A stretch of 64,000 bases of DNA from Tectiglobus sp965247245 (GTDB lineage Bacteria > Pseudomonadota > Alphaproteobacteria > Rhizobiales > Hyphomicrobiaceae): positions 1,178,001 through 1,242,000 of the forward strand of contig CBDFGV010000003.1 of NCBI GenBank assembly GCA_965247245.1, written 5' to 3'. The notes beneath the pieces were generated by a model. The model did no database searches. It was not told where the DNA came from and worked only from the letters and a program-made list of their open reading frames with translations. Below, one piece after another: positions 18,292-27,395 of the stretch; positions within the stretch are counted from its first letter, which is position 1, and every line of letters begins with the position of its first letter. The translations under genes and the position numbers were made by a program.

Positions 18292-18394
18292 GACAGAATC
18301 AACGCGTGCGCTGACGCTTGAGCGCTCGTCGTAAAACCAAGTCAGGTGAAGCAGTGATTCACTTGGTGATATCGTGATGGTCAGACAATCGTCG

Positions 18395-19495
18395 TCACGG
18401 CGCAGCCACTGTTTCGGCTGTCTCATTCCATTCACGCGCACCAGCGAACTTGGTCAGCGCCTCGATCCGATCTTCCATTGGTGGATGCGTCGAGAACAAT
18501 CCGCCAAGGCGATAGCGCACTGGATTCTCAATAAAGAATGCCTCCATGCGGGAAGGCACATCAATCTCACTGCGCTTGGATATCTTGCGTAACGCGCTCA
18601 CCATCGCATCCGGGTTCTTGGTCAGCTCAACCGCACCGGCATCAGCAAGATATTCCCGGGTACGCGACAGCGCCAGGCGAATGAGCATCGAAATTCCCCA
18701 GCTAATCAGAATAATGGCAACCGCAATGAGGATTGCGATGATCGCACCTGCCGCCGCGCCGTCGTTCTTGCCGCCGGACGGTACGCGCCGGATGACCGGA
18801 CCTCCGGAGCGCTGCACATGGTCAGGTTCCTGCCATCCATCAGCACCACGCCAATGATCCCTCGGGTGTGGCTTACCAACTGGTGAAAAGCCATATGGAA
18901 AGTCCCACCGACCAATCAAAAGGTCTCCAATAAAAGCGAATATGCCCGCAAAAATTGCCGCCACGACCATTAGCTGCGTATCTCGGTTGCGAATGTGTGT
19001 CAGCTCGTGAGCCAGCACGGCTTCAAGCTCCGCTGGATTAAGCGTTTCGAGCAATCCCCGCGTCACGGTAATCGTATAGCTTTGGTCAGAAATGCCTGAA
19101 GCAAAAGCATTGAGTGCTGGCGTCTCCATGATCTGCAGCTTCGGCATGGTAACGCCGCGCGAAATGCAAAGAGTCTCGAGCGCGTCGTAGAGTAGGGGCT
19201 GCTCACTTCGGCTGACACTCTTGGCACCAACCGCAGCATTGATGAGACTCTGATGGAAGAGATAGGCAAATCCAAACCAAAGCGCTGCGGCGATCACACA
19301 TAAGTACCAATTGCGACCGAAGCGATAGGCAGCGCGGGCGATAATATCATCGAGCACTCCGCCGCCTAACGCTTCAAACGCAAGAAAGAACGCAAACATG
19401 AACGCATGCAGCAGCGCCACGAAGCCCAGCAACAGGCAAACGGAACGTAGCCGGTTCTTGTTAATGTGGGTGTAGAGTCCGTAGGCCTGAAACAT
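18395..19495 (-). CDS. M48 family zinc metalloprotease, HtpX-like
   Basis: Membrane-bound zinc endopeptidase of 366 residues. Two hydrophobic segments occur near residues 20-45 and 60-82, then the catalytic HExxH as LAHELTHIRNRD near residue 165, two more hydrophobic segments around 176-196 and 248-270, and the third zinc ligand region REYLADAGAVELT. The C terminus carries LFSTHPPMEDRIEAL, standard for HtpX-type M48 proteases. A Gly/Pro-rich loop of about 45 residues separates the catalytic helix from the following membrane helix, longer than in E. coli HtpX. It is downstream of lemA in the same unit (52 bases apart), a common pairing that suggests a role in envelope quality control. Confidence 0.92.
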   Translation of the reverse strand: MFQAYGLYTHINKNRLRSVCLLLGFVALLHAFMFAFFLAFEALGGGVLDDIIARAAYRFGRNWYLCVIAAALWFGFAYLFHQSLINAAVGAKSVSRSEQPLLYDALETLCISRGVTMPKLQIMETPALNAFASGISDQSYTITVTRGLLETLNPAELEAVLAHELTHIRNRDTQLMVVAAIFAGIFAFIGDLLIGRWDFPYGFSPVGKPHPRDHWRGADGWQEPDHVQRSGGPVIRRVPSGGKNDGAAAGAIIAILIAVAIILISWGISMLIRLALSRTREYLADAGAVELTKNPDAMVSALRKISKRSEIDVPSRMEAFFIENPVRYRLGGLFSTHPPMEDRIEALTKFAGAREWNETAETVAAP

Positions 19496-19547
19496 CTCTG
19501 GCCGATCTGCGAGCTATGGGGGAAGACGGCTGATCGAACGAGCCAAA

Positions 19548-20120
19548 CTAGAACTTCACTTCCGGCGCGCGTGAAACCGCTTCTCGTTCTTCATCGGCAA
19601 TCTTGAAGAATTCCTGATGCTTGAAACCAATTGCGTTGGCGATCAGGATGGCCGGAAATGTCTGTCGGGTCGTGTTGTATTCTGCCGTTGTGTTGTTGAA
19701 GAACCTTCGCGCTGCCGCAATCTTGTTCTCGATATTTGAGAGTTCGGTCTGCAACTGGCGGAAGTTCTCGTTCGCCTTGATCTCGGGATAGTTTTCGACC
19801 AGCAGCATCAGCCGATTGATTGCTCCAGTGAGACGGCCCTCTGCCGCTGATTGCTCACCTGGGCCTTCAGCTGTCATCGCCGTGTTGCGCGCCTTGATCA
19901 CAGACTCCAGAGTTTCCCGCTCATGTTTCGCATAGCCTTTGACCGTCTCAACCAGATTTGGGATCAGCTCATGACGCTGGGTGAGTTGTACATCAATGTC
20001 TGCGAAAGCCTGAGACACACGCTGACGCAACCCAACAAGACCGTTGTAGACGCCGATGGTCCAAAGCGCGACAAGCGCGATAACGCCCAGAATAATTAAA
20101 CCGATTGTTGAAATGGTCAT
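19548..20120 (-). CDS. lemA: LemA family protein
   Basis: 190-residue envelope protein with one N-terminal membrane helix (about residues 3-24, TIGLIILGVIALVALW) and a long helical domain outside. Diagnostic stretches are YNGLVGLRQRVSQAFADIDVQL, RHELIPNLVETVKGY, ENYPEIKANENFRQLQ and AARRFFNNTTAEYNTT. The ATG at 20120 has GAGG about 8 bases upstream; the longer ATG at 20162 adds 14 unlikely residues. It precedes the M48 protease, its usual partner. Confidence 0.94.
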   Translation of the reverse strand: MTISTIGLIILGVIALVALWTIGVYNGLVGLRQRVSQAFADIDVQLTQRHELIPNLVETVKGYAKHERETLESVIKARNTAMTAEGPGEQSAAEGRLTGAINRLMLLVENYPEIKANENFRQLQTELSNIENKIAAARRFFNNTTAEYNTTRQTFPAILIANAIGFKHQEFFKIADEEREAVSRAPEVKF

Positions 20121-20197
20121 TGGAAACCTCACCTGCCAGTGATCAAGAGCCGAACTGCTCAAGAGCCAGCACCTTATAACACGGGCACGGTTAAGCT

Positions 20198-21085
20198 TTA
20201 CCCTTCATCCGGCTCAAATAGTTTATAGACTACCGGGCTATAGAGGTGGCCTAAACCTTTATCGATAGCTTGTAGCAGGCGCTGCTCGGCAACCTTAGCG
20301 ACCGGCGCATCGACACCAACCTTCTCTGCCAGATCAAGCGCATAGCGGAGATCCTTCAGCGAGTATGTGGTTGGGAATTGATCATCCGGGTATTCACCAG
20401 ACGTCATATGCGTCCCATGTTTGCGCATGACGTAGCTATCCGCCGAGCCTTTCGACAGGATCTCAAAGACCTTCGACCGATCAACGCCAGCGCGCGTTGC
20501 AATTGCCATGGCCTCGGCAATCCCACTGACAGATTGGAAGATGATCATGTTATTCATCAACTTCAGAACCTGACCATTACCAATACCACCGCAATGCGAG
20601 ATCTGCTCGCCCATGCATTTGAGAAACGGCAGGATCCTGGCGAAAACCTCATCACTGGCACCGACGGTGATAGCCAGTGTCCCATTCTCAGCGGCAGGCA
20701 CGCCGCGTGCCACCGGCGCATCTGCAAAGTCGACACCCTTCTCGGCTAATGCCGCTGCAACCTCCCGGTTCACTTCGACTGTCGCCGTAGTCATATCAAC
20801 GATCGTTTGGCCTGATCGCGCATTGGCGATCAGCTCTCCCTCGCCAAATGCCACAGCGCGCACTTGCGGCTCTCCGGGAACGCACATGAAGACCATGTCC
20901 GCCTGCTCAACAACGTCAGCAACAGATGATGCTGCTTCAACGCCATCTGCTTTACGCTCCTCAATCTTAGTCGCATCCACATCGAAGCCGATCACTGGCT
21001 TCCCCGATTTCTTCGCCAAGTTGCGGCACATGCGTCCGCCCATAACCCCAAGACCGATGAAACCAAGCTTGCCGACATCCGTCAT
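20198..21085 (-). CDS. NAD(P)-dependent 3-hydroxyisobutyrate dehydrogenase-like oxidoreductase
   Basis: Beta-hydroxyacid dehydrogenase of 295 residues. The Rossmann motif is GFIGLGVMGGRMCRNL; DAPVARGVPAAENGTLAI is the substrate-binding signature (normally DAPVSGG), and GNGQVLKLMNNM carries the catalytic Lys. The family includes 3-hydroxyisobutyrate dehydrogenase, tartronate semialdehyde reductase and related imine reductases. It is last in a four-gene minus-strand unit with gamma-glutamyltransferase, SDR and a carboxymuconolactone decarboxylase-like protein; 35 bases separate it from the latter. The substrate is unknown, probably a small hydroxy acid from the same pathway. Confidence 0.87.
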   Translation of the reverse strand: MTDVGKLGFIGLGVMGGRMCRNLAKKSGKPVIGFDVDATKIEERKADGVEAASSVADVVEQADMVFMCVPGEPQVRAVAFGEGELIANARSGQTIVDMTTATVEVNREVAAALAEKGVDFADAPVARGVPAAENGTLAITVGASDEVFARILPFLKCMGEQISHCGGIGNGQVLKLMNNMIIFQSVSGIAEAMAIATRAGVDRSKVFEILSKGSADSYVMRKHGTHMTSGEYPDDQFPTTYSLKDLRYALDLAEKVGVDAPVAKVAEQRLLQAIDKGLGHLYSPVVYKLFEPDEG

Positions 21086-21120
21086 TTCATTCTCCCAACT
21101 CCTGAGTGCCTGCCAAGGCC

Positions 21121-21672
21121 CTAGTCCTGCGGCAACGGAAATTCATCCAGGTAAGGCATGTAACTGTCCTCGACATCCATACCGGTCGACGCAAGTACAC
21201 GCACAACAGCGTTGTAAAAACCGATCGTGATGATCAGATCGAGGAGATGCTCCCGACTGAGGTCTTTGCTGAGGGTTGCGAAAGTCTCATCGGAGACCGT
21301 GCCGTCGACTGTCATCTCTCGCGCAGCAACAAGAACAGTCTTGCTCAGATTATCAAGCGATGATGACCGTCCTTCCGCCTCCTCAATGAGGCCACGGATG
21401 TCATCATCAGAAACACCGAAGTCACGACCGATTTTAATGTGATGCGAATACTCATAGGGTGAGCGAGCCAGGTAACCCACCATTAGAATAGCCATCTCGC
21501 GTAGCCGTGGATCAAGTTTGCTCTCGAAGCGAATGAACCGACCGAGGCCTTGAAACGCGCGCGCAGCGTTCGGGCTATGAGCCAGGATTTTATAAAGGTT
21601 GATGTCACGCGAAAGTATATCATGATCGGCCTCCGGCAGATCAGACTTCTCAAGATAAGGCAGTCGGGCCAT
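21121..21672 (-). CDS. Carboxymuconolactone decarboxylase family protein
   Basis: All-helical protein of 183 residues in the AhpD/CMD superfamily. The core reads LDPRLREMAILMVGYLARSPYEYSHHIKIGRDFGVSDDDI, where the His pair and Tyr/Glu replace the CxxC of AhpD-type disulfide reductases. It is therefore not a peroxidase partner but resembles the uncharacterised gamma-carboxymuconolactone decarboxylase-like group found in catabolic operons. It lies between the SDR and hydroxyacid dehydrogenase genes, same strand, 44 and 35 bases apart. Confidence 0.85.
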   Translation of the reverse strand: MARLPYLEKSDLPEADHDILSRDINLYKILAHSPNAARAFQGLGRFIRFESKLDPRLREMAILMVGYLARSPYEYSHHIKIGRDFGVSDDDIRGLIEEAEGRSSSLDNLSKTVLVAAREMTVDGTVSDETFATLSKDLSREHLLDLIITIGFYNAVVRVLASTGMDVEDSYMPYLDEFPLPQD

Positions 21673-21716
21673 AAGGATACTCCGGCTTCAAGACGGCAAT
21701 GAAATGAGAGACACCG

Positions 21717-22538
21717 TTAATGCTGTTGGCTTTCGCGCGCGGGTGCCTGGATCGTCACACCACCATCCACCACCAAGGTGTGCCCTGTGATGTACTTCGC
21801 GTGATCTGATAGTAGGAACCGCACGGCAAAACCGATGTCCCAACCCGTTCCTTCCTGCTTCAAAGCAGACGCATTCTTACGTTGCTCGCGTTGCTCATCC
21901 GGCATGCCACGCGTGTAAACCATCGGCGTATAAACCGGGCCAGGTGCGATACAGTTGACGCGAATGCCTTCAGGTCCATGGTCAACTGCCATGGCCCGGG
22001 TTAATGCGATCACAGCACCTTTGGTCGTCGTATAGGCCGTCAACCGGCGTGGTCGAAGAGCTGAGATCGACGAGATATTGACAATCGCTCCACCATCACC
22101 GCTATCGATCATGGCCGGAATGGCGTACTTCGACGTCAGGAACATGGCTTCGACGTTGACCTGCATCATCTTTCGCCAGACATCCGGATCTTCCTCAACA
22201 ACGCTGCCGCGGCTCGATATGCCGATGTTGTTGTCGAGAAAATCAAGTCGACCAAACTGATCAACTGCGGCCGCCACCATGGCTTTGCATTGCGCCTCAT
22301 CGGTCAGGTCAGCGGCATGCGCCGCCGCTATCCCACCACTCTCAGTAACCAGGTCGACAGTTGCTTGCGCACGCCCTAGCTCGTAGTCGACAACAAAGAC
22401 TTTGGCACCTGCGCGGGCAAGTAGGATCGCGGCAGCACGACCATTTCCGATCCCGTCATCCGCTGCGCCGCCACCCGCTACAATGGCGACCTTGTCGCCA
22501 AAGCCGAGATCGTCTGATGGCCAGCTTGCCTGACTCAT
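21717..22538 (-). CDS. Short-chain dehydrogenase/reductase
   Basis: Classical SDR of 273 residues using NAD(P). The cofactor loop is GGGAADDGIGNGRAAA, longer than the usual TGxxxGIG; NIGISSRG replaces NNAG after beta-4; catalytic Ser is in NISSISAL and the YxxxK pair is in AYTTTKGA. The C terminus HTLVVDGGVTIQAP is standard. It probably oxidises or reduces an alcohol or ketone intermediate of the operon that starts with gamma-glutamyltransferase. The gap to the upstream gene is 45 bases. Confidence 0.9.
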   Translation of the reverse strand: MSQASWPSDDLGFGDKVAIVAGGGAADDGIGNGRAAAILLARAGAKVFVVDYELGRAQATVDLVTESGGIAAAHAADLTDEAQCKAMVAAAVDQFGRLDFLDNNIGISSRGSVVEEDPDVWRKMMQVNVEAMFLTSKYAIPAMIDSGDGGAIVNISSISALRPRRLTAYTTTKGAVIALTRAMAVDHGPEGIRVNCIAPGPVYTPMVYTRGMPDEQREQRKNASALKQEGTGWDIGFAVRFLLSDHAKYITGHTLVVDGGVTIQAPARESQQH

Positions 22539-22583
22539 TGTTTCCTCCCAGACATGATGGGGCGCGCAAACACCCCCAAGCCA

Positions 22584-24179
22584 TCAATAGCCGATCGCAC
22601 TTCCGTCCTTGCGCGGATCTGATCCACCTGTCAGCACGTTCTGCTCATAGTCGACCCAGATCGCCTGTGATCCACCGATCGGCTTGGCTGGACGAACTAG
22701 CTTGTGCCCCTTTTCACGTAGACCAGCCTGGATGTCTTCTGGAATGGTCCCTTCAACTTCGACCTCACCGGAGTAAGGGTCAGGGAAGAACCGCGGCCGG
22801 TCCTGCGCTTCCTGAATATCAAGGCCGAAATCGAACATGCCCGTGAGGAACTGCATATGACCAAATGACTGGTACTGCCCCCCCATGACCCCAAACGGCA
22901 TTACGGCCTTGCCATCCTTCACAACCATTCCCGGAATGATCGTATGAAGTGGTCGCTTGCCTGGCGCAATACAGTTCGGGTGGTTCGCGTCAAGCACAAA
23001 ACCCTGCCCACGGTTTTGCAGGAAGACACCGGATTTCGGCGCCATCTGAACGCTTCCGAAGTTCGAGAAAAGGGTGTTGATGAAGCTGCAGCAATTGCGG
23101 TCCTTATCGACCACGGAGATGTAAACCGTGCTTTCGTGCTTCGGACCTGAAAATTCGGGCAAAGGATTGAGAGCCTTAACCGGATCGATGGCAGAACGGA
23201 CCTGCGCTGCATGCTCGGGTGACAACAACCAATCCACTGGGACCTCGGCCTGATTCGGATCCGCCACATAGAGATTGCGGTCCCGGTAAGCCAAACGCCC
23301 CGCTTCAATCTCAGCGTGGACACGCTCCAACGTAATCGGCTGATCCCCAAACGTTTCGACTTCGCTCATGATGTTGAGCAGCATCAGGGCAATAACACCC
23401 TGTCCATTTGGCGGACATTGGTAGACATCGTGACCGCGGAAGTTCGACTTGATCGGCGTGACGTACTCGCCGCGAGCATTGGCAAAATCCTCCATGGTGT
23501 GGAGGCCACCTTTGCTTTGCAGGTAAGAAACGATGTCATCAGCAACTTCACCAGTATAAAAAGCCTCTCGGCCGCCTTCCGCCACCTTTCTCAGCGTTTC
23601 GGCCAGCTCCGGCTGACGATGCATCTCGCCGACACCCGGTGTCTTGCCGCCTGGCATGAAGACGCGCATGGCTGCTTCGTCTTTCTTGAGAAGCGGGATC
23701 TGACTGGCGAAATCGACGCTCACGCGCGATGACACCGGATAGCCATCCCGGGCGTACTTGATGGCGGGTTGCAAAAGCTCGCTGAGCGGTCGCGTACCGT
23801 GATCACGCACCAATGTGTCCCATGCATCGATTGCGCCGGGTACCGTCACCGCATGCGGTGTCTGCCGCTCAAGGGTCTTGATGCCATGCTCGGCATACCA
23901 CTCAGCAGTTGCGGCTGCCGGGGCACGACCCGAACCATTAAACGTCACAAGGTCGTCACTACCTTCCGGTGCGTAAATGCAGAAGCAGTCGCCTCCAATG
24001 CCTGTTGATTCTGGTTCAACAACGCACTGCACGGCGCAGGCTGCAACAGCTGCATCCAGGGCGTTACCCCCATTTCGAAGGACATCAATTGCTGTTTGCG
24101 TTGACAGCGGGTGCGATGTGCTAGCCATACCTTCCGGTGCATGCACTGGTGAACGGCCTGGTTGTTCAAGATCTCTCAT
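22584..24179 (-). CDS. ggt: Gamma-glutamyltransferase family protein, apparently cytoplasmic
   Basis: Ntn-hydrolase that transfers or hydrolyses gamma-glutamyl groups, or a related acylase. The 531 residues include STQTAIDVLRNGGNALDAAVAA at the N terminus, VEPESTGIGGDCFC, and the self-cleavage site KHESTVYISVVD near residue 350, whose Thr becomes the nucleophile of the small subunit. The usual TTH is TVY here, as in the YwrD-like branch. GVMGGQYQSFGHMQFL matches the C-terminal family pattern. No signal peptide is present, unlike periplasmic E. coli Ggt. It is first in the four-gene catabolic unit, so it likely processes an imported conjugate rather than external glutathione. Confidence 0.9.
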   Translation of the reverse strand: MRDLEQPGRSPVHAPEGMASTSHPLSTQTAIDVLRNGGNALDAAVAACAVQCVVEPESTGIGGDCFCIYAPEGSDDLVTFNGSGRAPAAATAEWYAEHGIKTLERQTPHAVTVPGAIDAWDTLVRDHGTRPLSELLQPAIKYARDGYPVSSRVSVDFASQIPLLKKDEAAMRVFMPGGKTPGVGEMHRQPELAETLRKVAEGGREAFYTGEVADDIVSYLQSKGGLHTMEDFANARGEYVTPIKSNFRGHDVYQCPPNGQGVIALMLLNIMSEVETFGDQPITLERVHAEIEAGRLAYRDRNLYVADPNQAEVPVDWLLSPEHAAQVRSAIDPVKALNPLPEFSGPKHESTVYISVVDKDRNCCSFINTLFSNFGSVQMAPKSGVFLQNRGQGFVLDANHPNCIAPGKRPLHTIIPGMVVKDGKAVMPFGVMGGQYQSFGHMQFLTGMFDFGLDIQEAQDRPRFFPDPYSGEVEVEGTIPEDIQAGLREKGHKLVRPAKPIGGSQAIWVDYEQNVLTGGSDPRKDGSAIGY

Positions 24180-24328
24180 CGATCGCCTTCTTTCTTAGCG
24201 TTGATTTAGATCAGACACTGCCACAATAGCCGGCCCAACAAAAGTCAGAGGCCTTAACTGCAGGGATTTGCCCCGGTGACAGCTGCATTTATCACGCCCA
24301 TAATCACACCACAGGAGAGATAGACACC

Positions 24329-25162
24329 ATGGAAAATCAGATCCGACGAGATGGCGTGAAGCGCGTAGCGGTTGCTGGCCTCGGCGTGATCGGCCTCAGG
24401 GTCGCACGTTACATCGACGACGGTGCGATTGCGGGCGCCGAACTGAGCGCAGTCGCCTCGCGAGATCCGCAAAAGGCATCGAAATCGATCGACGGCCTTC
24501 GCCAACCTCCGAGGGTCTGTCCTTTGCAGGAATTGCCCACCCTGGCTGACATCATCGTGGACTGCACACCGGCATCGATATTTCGCGAGGTCGCGGAAGC
24601 CGTTATTGAGAACGGCAAGATCTTGATGCCGCTATCTGTGGCGGCTCTCCTCGAAAACATGGATCTGGTCGACAAAGCGCGCGCGACTGGCGCGCAAATC
24701 ATTGTTCCGACGGGCGCAATAATTGGACTAGATACCGTCCGCGCCATGGCTGTCGGAGACATCAGCAGCGTCGTACTTGAAACGCGGAAGCCTCCAAATG
24801 GTCTCGCTGGCGCGCCGCATCTCGTGAACAATGACATTTCGGTCGAGAACCTGACGGAAGCAAAGCTGGTATTCAAAGGCAATGCACGTGAGGCGGCGAA
24901 GGGCTTTCCCGCGAATGTCAATGTCGCGGCCGCACTCTCGCTAGCAGGCATCGGGCCAGATAAGACCGAAGTGGAAGTCTGGGCAGATCCGGCCATCGAC
25001 CGCAACATGCAATCCGTTACGATCTCATCGGATTCTGGCGATGCCACAATGCAGATCCGGAACATTCCTTCCGTAGAAAACCCACGCACGGGCCGTATTG
25101 TTGCACAGAGTGTCATTGCAACGCTGAAGCGCCACACCGATCCGCTCGTCGCCGGCAGCTGA
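24329..25162 (+). CDS. nadX: Aspartate dehydrogenase, NadX-like
   Basis: NAD(P)-dependent dehydrogenase of 277 residues that in family members converts L-aspartate to iminoaspartate. The Rossmann motif is AGLGVIGLRVARYI; the middle has DCTPASIFREVAE and IIVPTGAIIGLDTVRAM; the C-terminal domain holds GNAREAAKGFPANVNVAAALSLAG, all typical of NadX. In NAD synthesis NadX would accompany nadA/nadC, which are absent; instead it starts a plus-strand unit with a DMT exporter and two FAD enzymes. A role in amino acid catabolism is more likely, with a substrate that may differ from aspartate. CAGGAGA lies about 10 bases before the ATG. Confidence 0.85.
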   Translation: MENQIRRDGVKRVAVAGLGVIGLRVARYIDDGAIAGAELSAVASRDPQKASKSIDGLRQPPRVCPLQELPTLADIIVDCTPASIFREVAEAVIENGKILMPLSVAALLENMDLVDKARATGAQIIVPTGAIIGLDTVRAMAVGDISSVVLETRKPPNGLAGAPHLVNNDISVENLTEAKLVFKGNAREAAKGFPANVNVAAALSLAGIGPDKTEVEVWADPAIDRNMQSVTISSDSGDATMQIRNIPSVENPRTGRIVAQSVIATLKRHTDPLVAGS

Positions 25163-25229
25163 TTGAGAGCAGAATTAATAGTCCATCGCCAATCGACGAA
25201 AACAGATACAGGACTGGGCACATCCACAC

Positions 25230-26111
25230 ATGGATCTCACATCTCATCTGTCGATTGTGCTCGCCCTGTTGGCTGCCTTCCTGTTTGCCCTCGCAGCCCA
25301 TGTCCAACATATCGGGCTTGATGAGACCAATTCCCGCCAAGCCTCGCTAATTATCGTCAGTACAGCAGCGGCGCTCCATTGGCTGGCAGCCCCGTTCACG
25401 ATTTCACCGGAATTCTGGCTAACCACGGCAACACTGCTCTTCGCCCTCACGGGTCTCATCCGGCCAACCTTGACAGTCCCTTTGTGGGTAGAGGGGGTTC
25501 ATCGGCTTGGACCAACGCTCAACGCCGGTCTATCCGCTAGTGGCCCGATTTTTGGCGCCGCATTCGCGATCACGTTGTTGGGAGAGAATCTGAACACACA
25601 GATTGCCGTCGGCACACTTGCCGTAGTTGCCGGCATATTAGTGACATCCATCAGGCCGAGTAACATGGCCCGCAATTGGCCCCTATGGGCCATTCTGCTG
25701 CCACTCGGCGCCGCAGCGGGTCGTGCTCTGGCACATTCCGTCACCAAAATTGGATATGAAGAGGTCGCAAGTCCAGTATTCGTCGGACTTGTCTCTACGA
25801 CCTTGTCGTTGGTCATCTTGACCAGTCAGATGCTGGCCACGGGGCAACGACTGACAACAACTCGCGCATCGACCTACTGGTTCTTAATGTCCGGTTTGCT
25901 GAGCACAGGTGGAGTATTCGCTCTCAACATCGCGTTGCAAACCGGTCAGGTGCTGAGCGTTTCACCGATCGTCTCTACCTCACCAGTGTTTGCGCTATTG
26001 CTTGCCATTCTGGTCCTTAGAAAAGAAACTGTGACATGGCGAACAGTAGCCACCGTGTTGCTTGTTGTCAGTGGCGTGATACTTGTCATCGTGGGAAGCA
26101 GAACGGGTTAG
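25230..26111 (+). CDS. DMT family (EamA) membrane transporter
   Basis: Inner-membrane protein of 293 residues with about ten helices arranged as two EamA repeats. The first repeat ends near AVGTLAVVAGILVTSIRP, the second near VATVLLVVSGVILVIVGS. Related proteins export amino acids or other small metabolites. It is second in the nadX unit, 67 bases after nadX and only 3 bases before the monooxygenase, so it likely moves the pathway's substrate or product. Confidence 0.87.
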   Translation: MDLTSHLSIVLALLAAFLFALAAHVQHIGLDETNSRQASLIIVSTAAALHWLAAPFTISPEFWLTTATLLFALTGLIRPTLTVPLWVEGVHRLGPTLNAGLSASGPIFGAAFAITLLGENLNTQIAVGTLAVVAGILVTSIRPSNMARNWPLWAILLPLGAAAGRALAHSVTKIGYEEVASPVFVGLVSTTLSLVILTSQMLATGQRLTTTRASTYWFLMSGLLSTGGVFALNIALQTGQVLSVSPIVSTSPVFALLLAILVLRKETVTWRTVATVLLVVSGVILVIVGSRTG

Positions 26112-26114
26112 ACA

Positions 26115-27377
26115 ATGACGGTGGTTATCGCTGGAGCAGGCATAGGCGGCCTCACGCTTGCACTGAGCCTACATCAGATCGGCATCGACTGTGTCGTCTA
26201 CGAGAGTGTCGACGAAATCAAACCGCTCGGCGTCGGTATCAATGTTCTACCGCATGCCGTGCGCGAACTAACCGAACTTGGCCTGCAAGCGCGACTTGCC
26301 GAGACTGCGATTGAGACAGCCGAACTCGCCTACTTCTCAAAGCATGGAAAGCTGATTTGGTCAGAGCCACGCGGCAAACTGGCAGGATATACCTGGCCGC
26401 AGTTTTCCATTCATCGTGGCCAGCTGCAGATGTTGCTGCTGGCAGCCACGCAGGAGCGCTTGGGCCACGACGCCGTCCGGATGGGATATCATCTCAAGGC
26501 CTGGGAACAGACGGGCTCAGAAATCAAAATCACATTTACGGACCGCAGCGGTGAAGCGGTCACGGAAACCATCACTTCGCAATGCCTCGTCGCGGCCGAT
26601 GGGATTCATTCCGAAGCGCGGGCCGCGCTTTACCCCAATGAGGGGCCTCCAGCTTGGGACGGCGCTATTCTATGGCGCGGCGTGACCATTGCGAAGCCGT
26701 TCCTAACGGGCGCAACAATGGCGATGGTCGGTCACGAGTTCCAAAAGTTCGTAACCTATCCAATATCACGACAAACCGATGACCCGGATACCGCACTTAT
26801 CAACTGGATAGCCGAGCTCAAGTTTGATCAAGATTACAACTGGCGACGTGAAGATTGGAATCGAGGCGGGGATCTCAACGACTTTCTTCCAGCCTTTGAG
26901 ACTTGGCGGTTCGACTGGCTCGATATCCCCCATCTTGTTCGCAACGCGCAGCACATCTTCGAGTACCCGATGGTTGATCGCGATCCATTACCGCGATGGA
27001 CCCACGGTGCCATGACACTACTCGGCGATGCGGCTCACCCGATGTATCCAATCGGCTCCAATGGTGCGTCGCAAGCCATCCTCGACGCCCGCACACTCAC
27101 ACGCGAGATCCAAAAGCATGGCATTTCCGAAACTGCACTGCAGGCCTACGAGGCGGAGCGCCGTCCGGCAACAGCAAAGATCGTAGCCGGCAATCGAGCC
27201 GGTGGGCCGGATGAAGTCCTCGATGTCATCGAAAATCGCGCCCCCGACGGCTTTGCCGATATTGAAGCGGTTTCACCCTTGGCCGAGCGCCAAGAGATTG
27301 CAGATCGTTACAAGGCATTGGCCGGCTTCGACAAAGATGTTTTGAACAATCGACCATCGATCGTCGCGAGCAATTAG
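26115..27377 (+). CDS. FAD-dependent monooxygenase, salicylate-hydroxylase-like
   Basis: Group A flavoprotein hydroxylase of 420 residues. Motifs: GAGIGGLTLALSLHQ (FAD ADP-binding), LVAADGIHSEAR (DG motif, NADPH/FAD) and GDAAHPMYPIGSNGASQAI (FAD ribityl). The Met-Tyr-Pro-Ile-Gly-Ser-Asn-Gly version belongs to the branch of 'flavin-dependent oxidoreductases' acting on aromatic acids or similar. Its start lies 3 bases after the DMT gene's stop and the next flavoenzyme follows after 18 bases, so translation is coupled. Substrate unknown; an N-hydroxylation or ring hydroxylation are both possible. Confidence 0.88.
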   Translation: MTVVIAGAGIGGLTLALSLHQIGIDCVVYESVDEIKPLGVGINVLPHAVRELTELGLQARLAETAIETAELAYFSKHGKLIWSEPRGKLAGYTWPQFSIHRGQLQMLLLAATQERLGHDAVRMGYHLKAWEQTGSEIKITFTDRSGEAVTETITSQCLVAADGIHSEARAALYPNEGPPAWDGAILWRGVTIAKPFLTGATMAMVGHEFQKFVTYPISRQTDDPDTALINWIAELKFDQDYNWRREDWNRGGDLNDFLPAFETWRFDWLDIPHLVRNAQHIFEYPMVDRDPLPRWTHGAMTLLGDAAHPMYPIGSNGASQAILDARTLTREIQKHGISETALQAYEAERRPATAKIVAGNRAGGPDEVLDVIENRAPDGFADIEAVSPLAERQEIADRYKALAGFDKDVLNNRPSIVASN

Positions 27378-27395
27378 AACCGGAGATAATACGGC

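Noticed and set aside
18320..18380. Imperfect inverted repeat ACCAAGT...ACTTGGT between convergent genes
   Set aside because: Bulged stem without T-run; too weak to call a terminator.
24409..25227. 272-residue minus-strand frame opposite nadX
   Set aside because: Low-complexity Ser/Ala/Arg composition and complete overlap with a well-supported gene.
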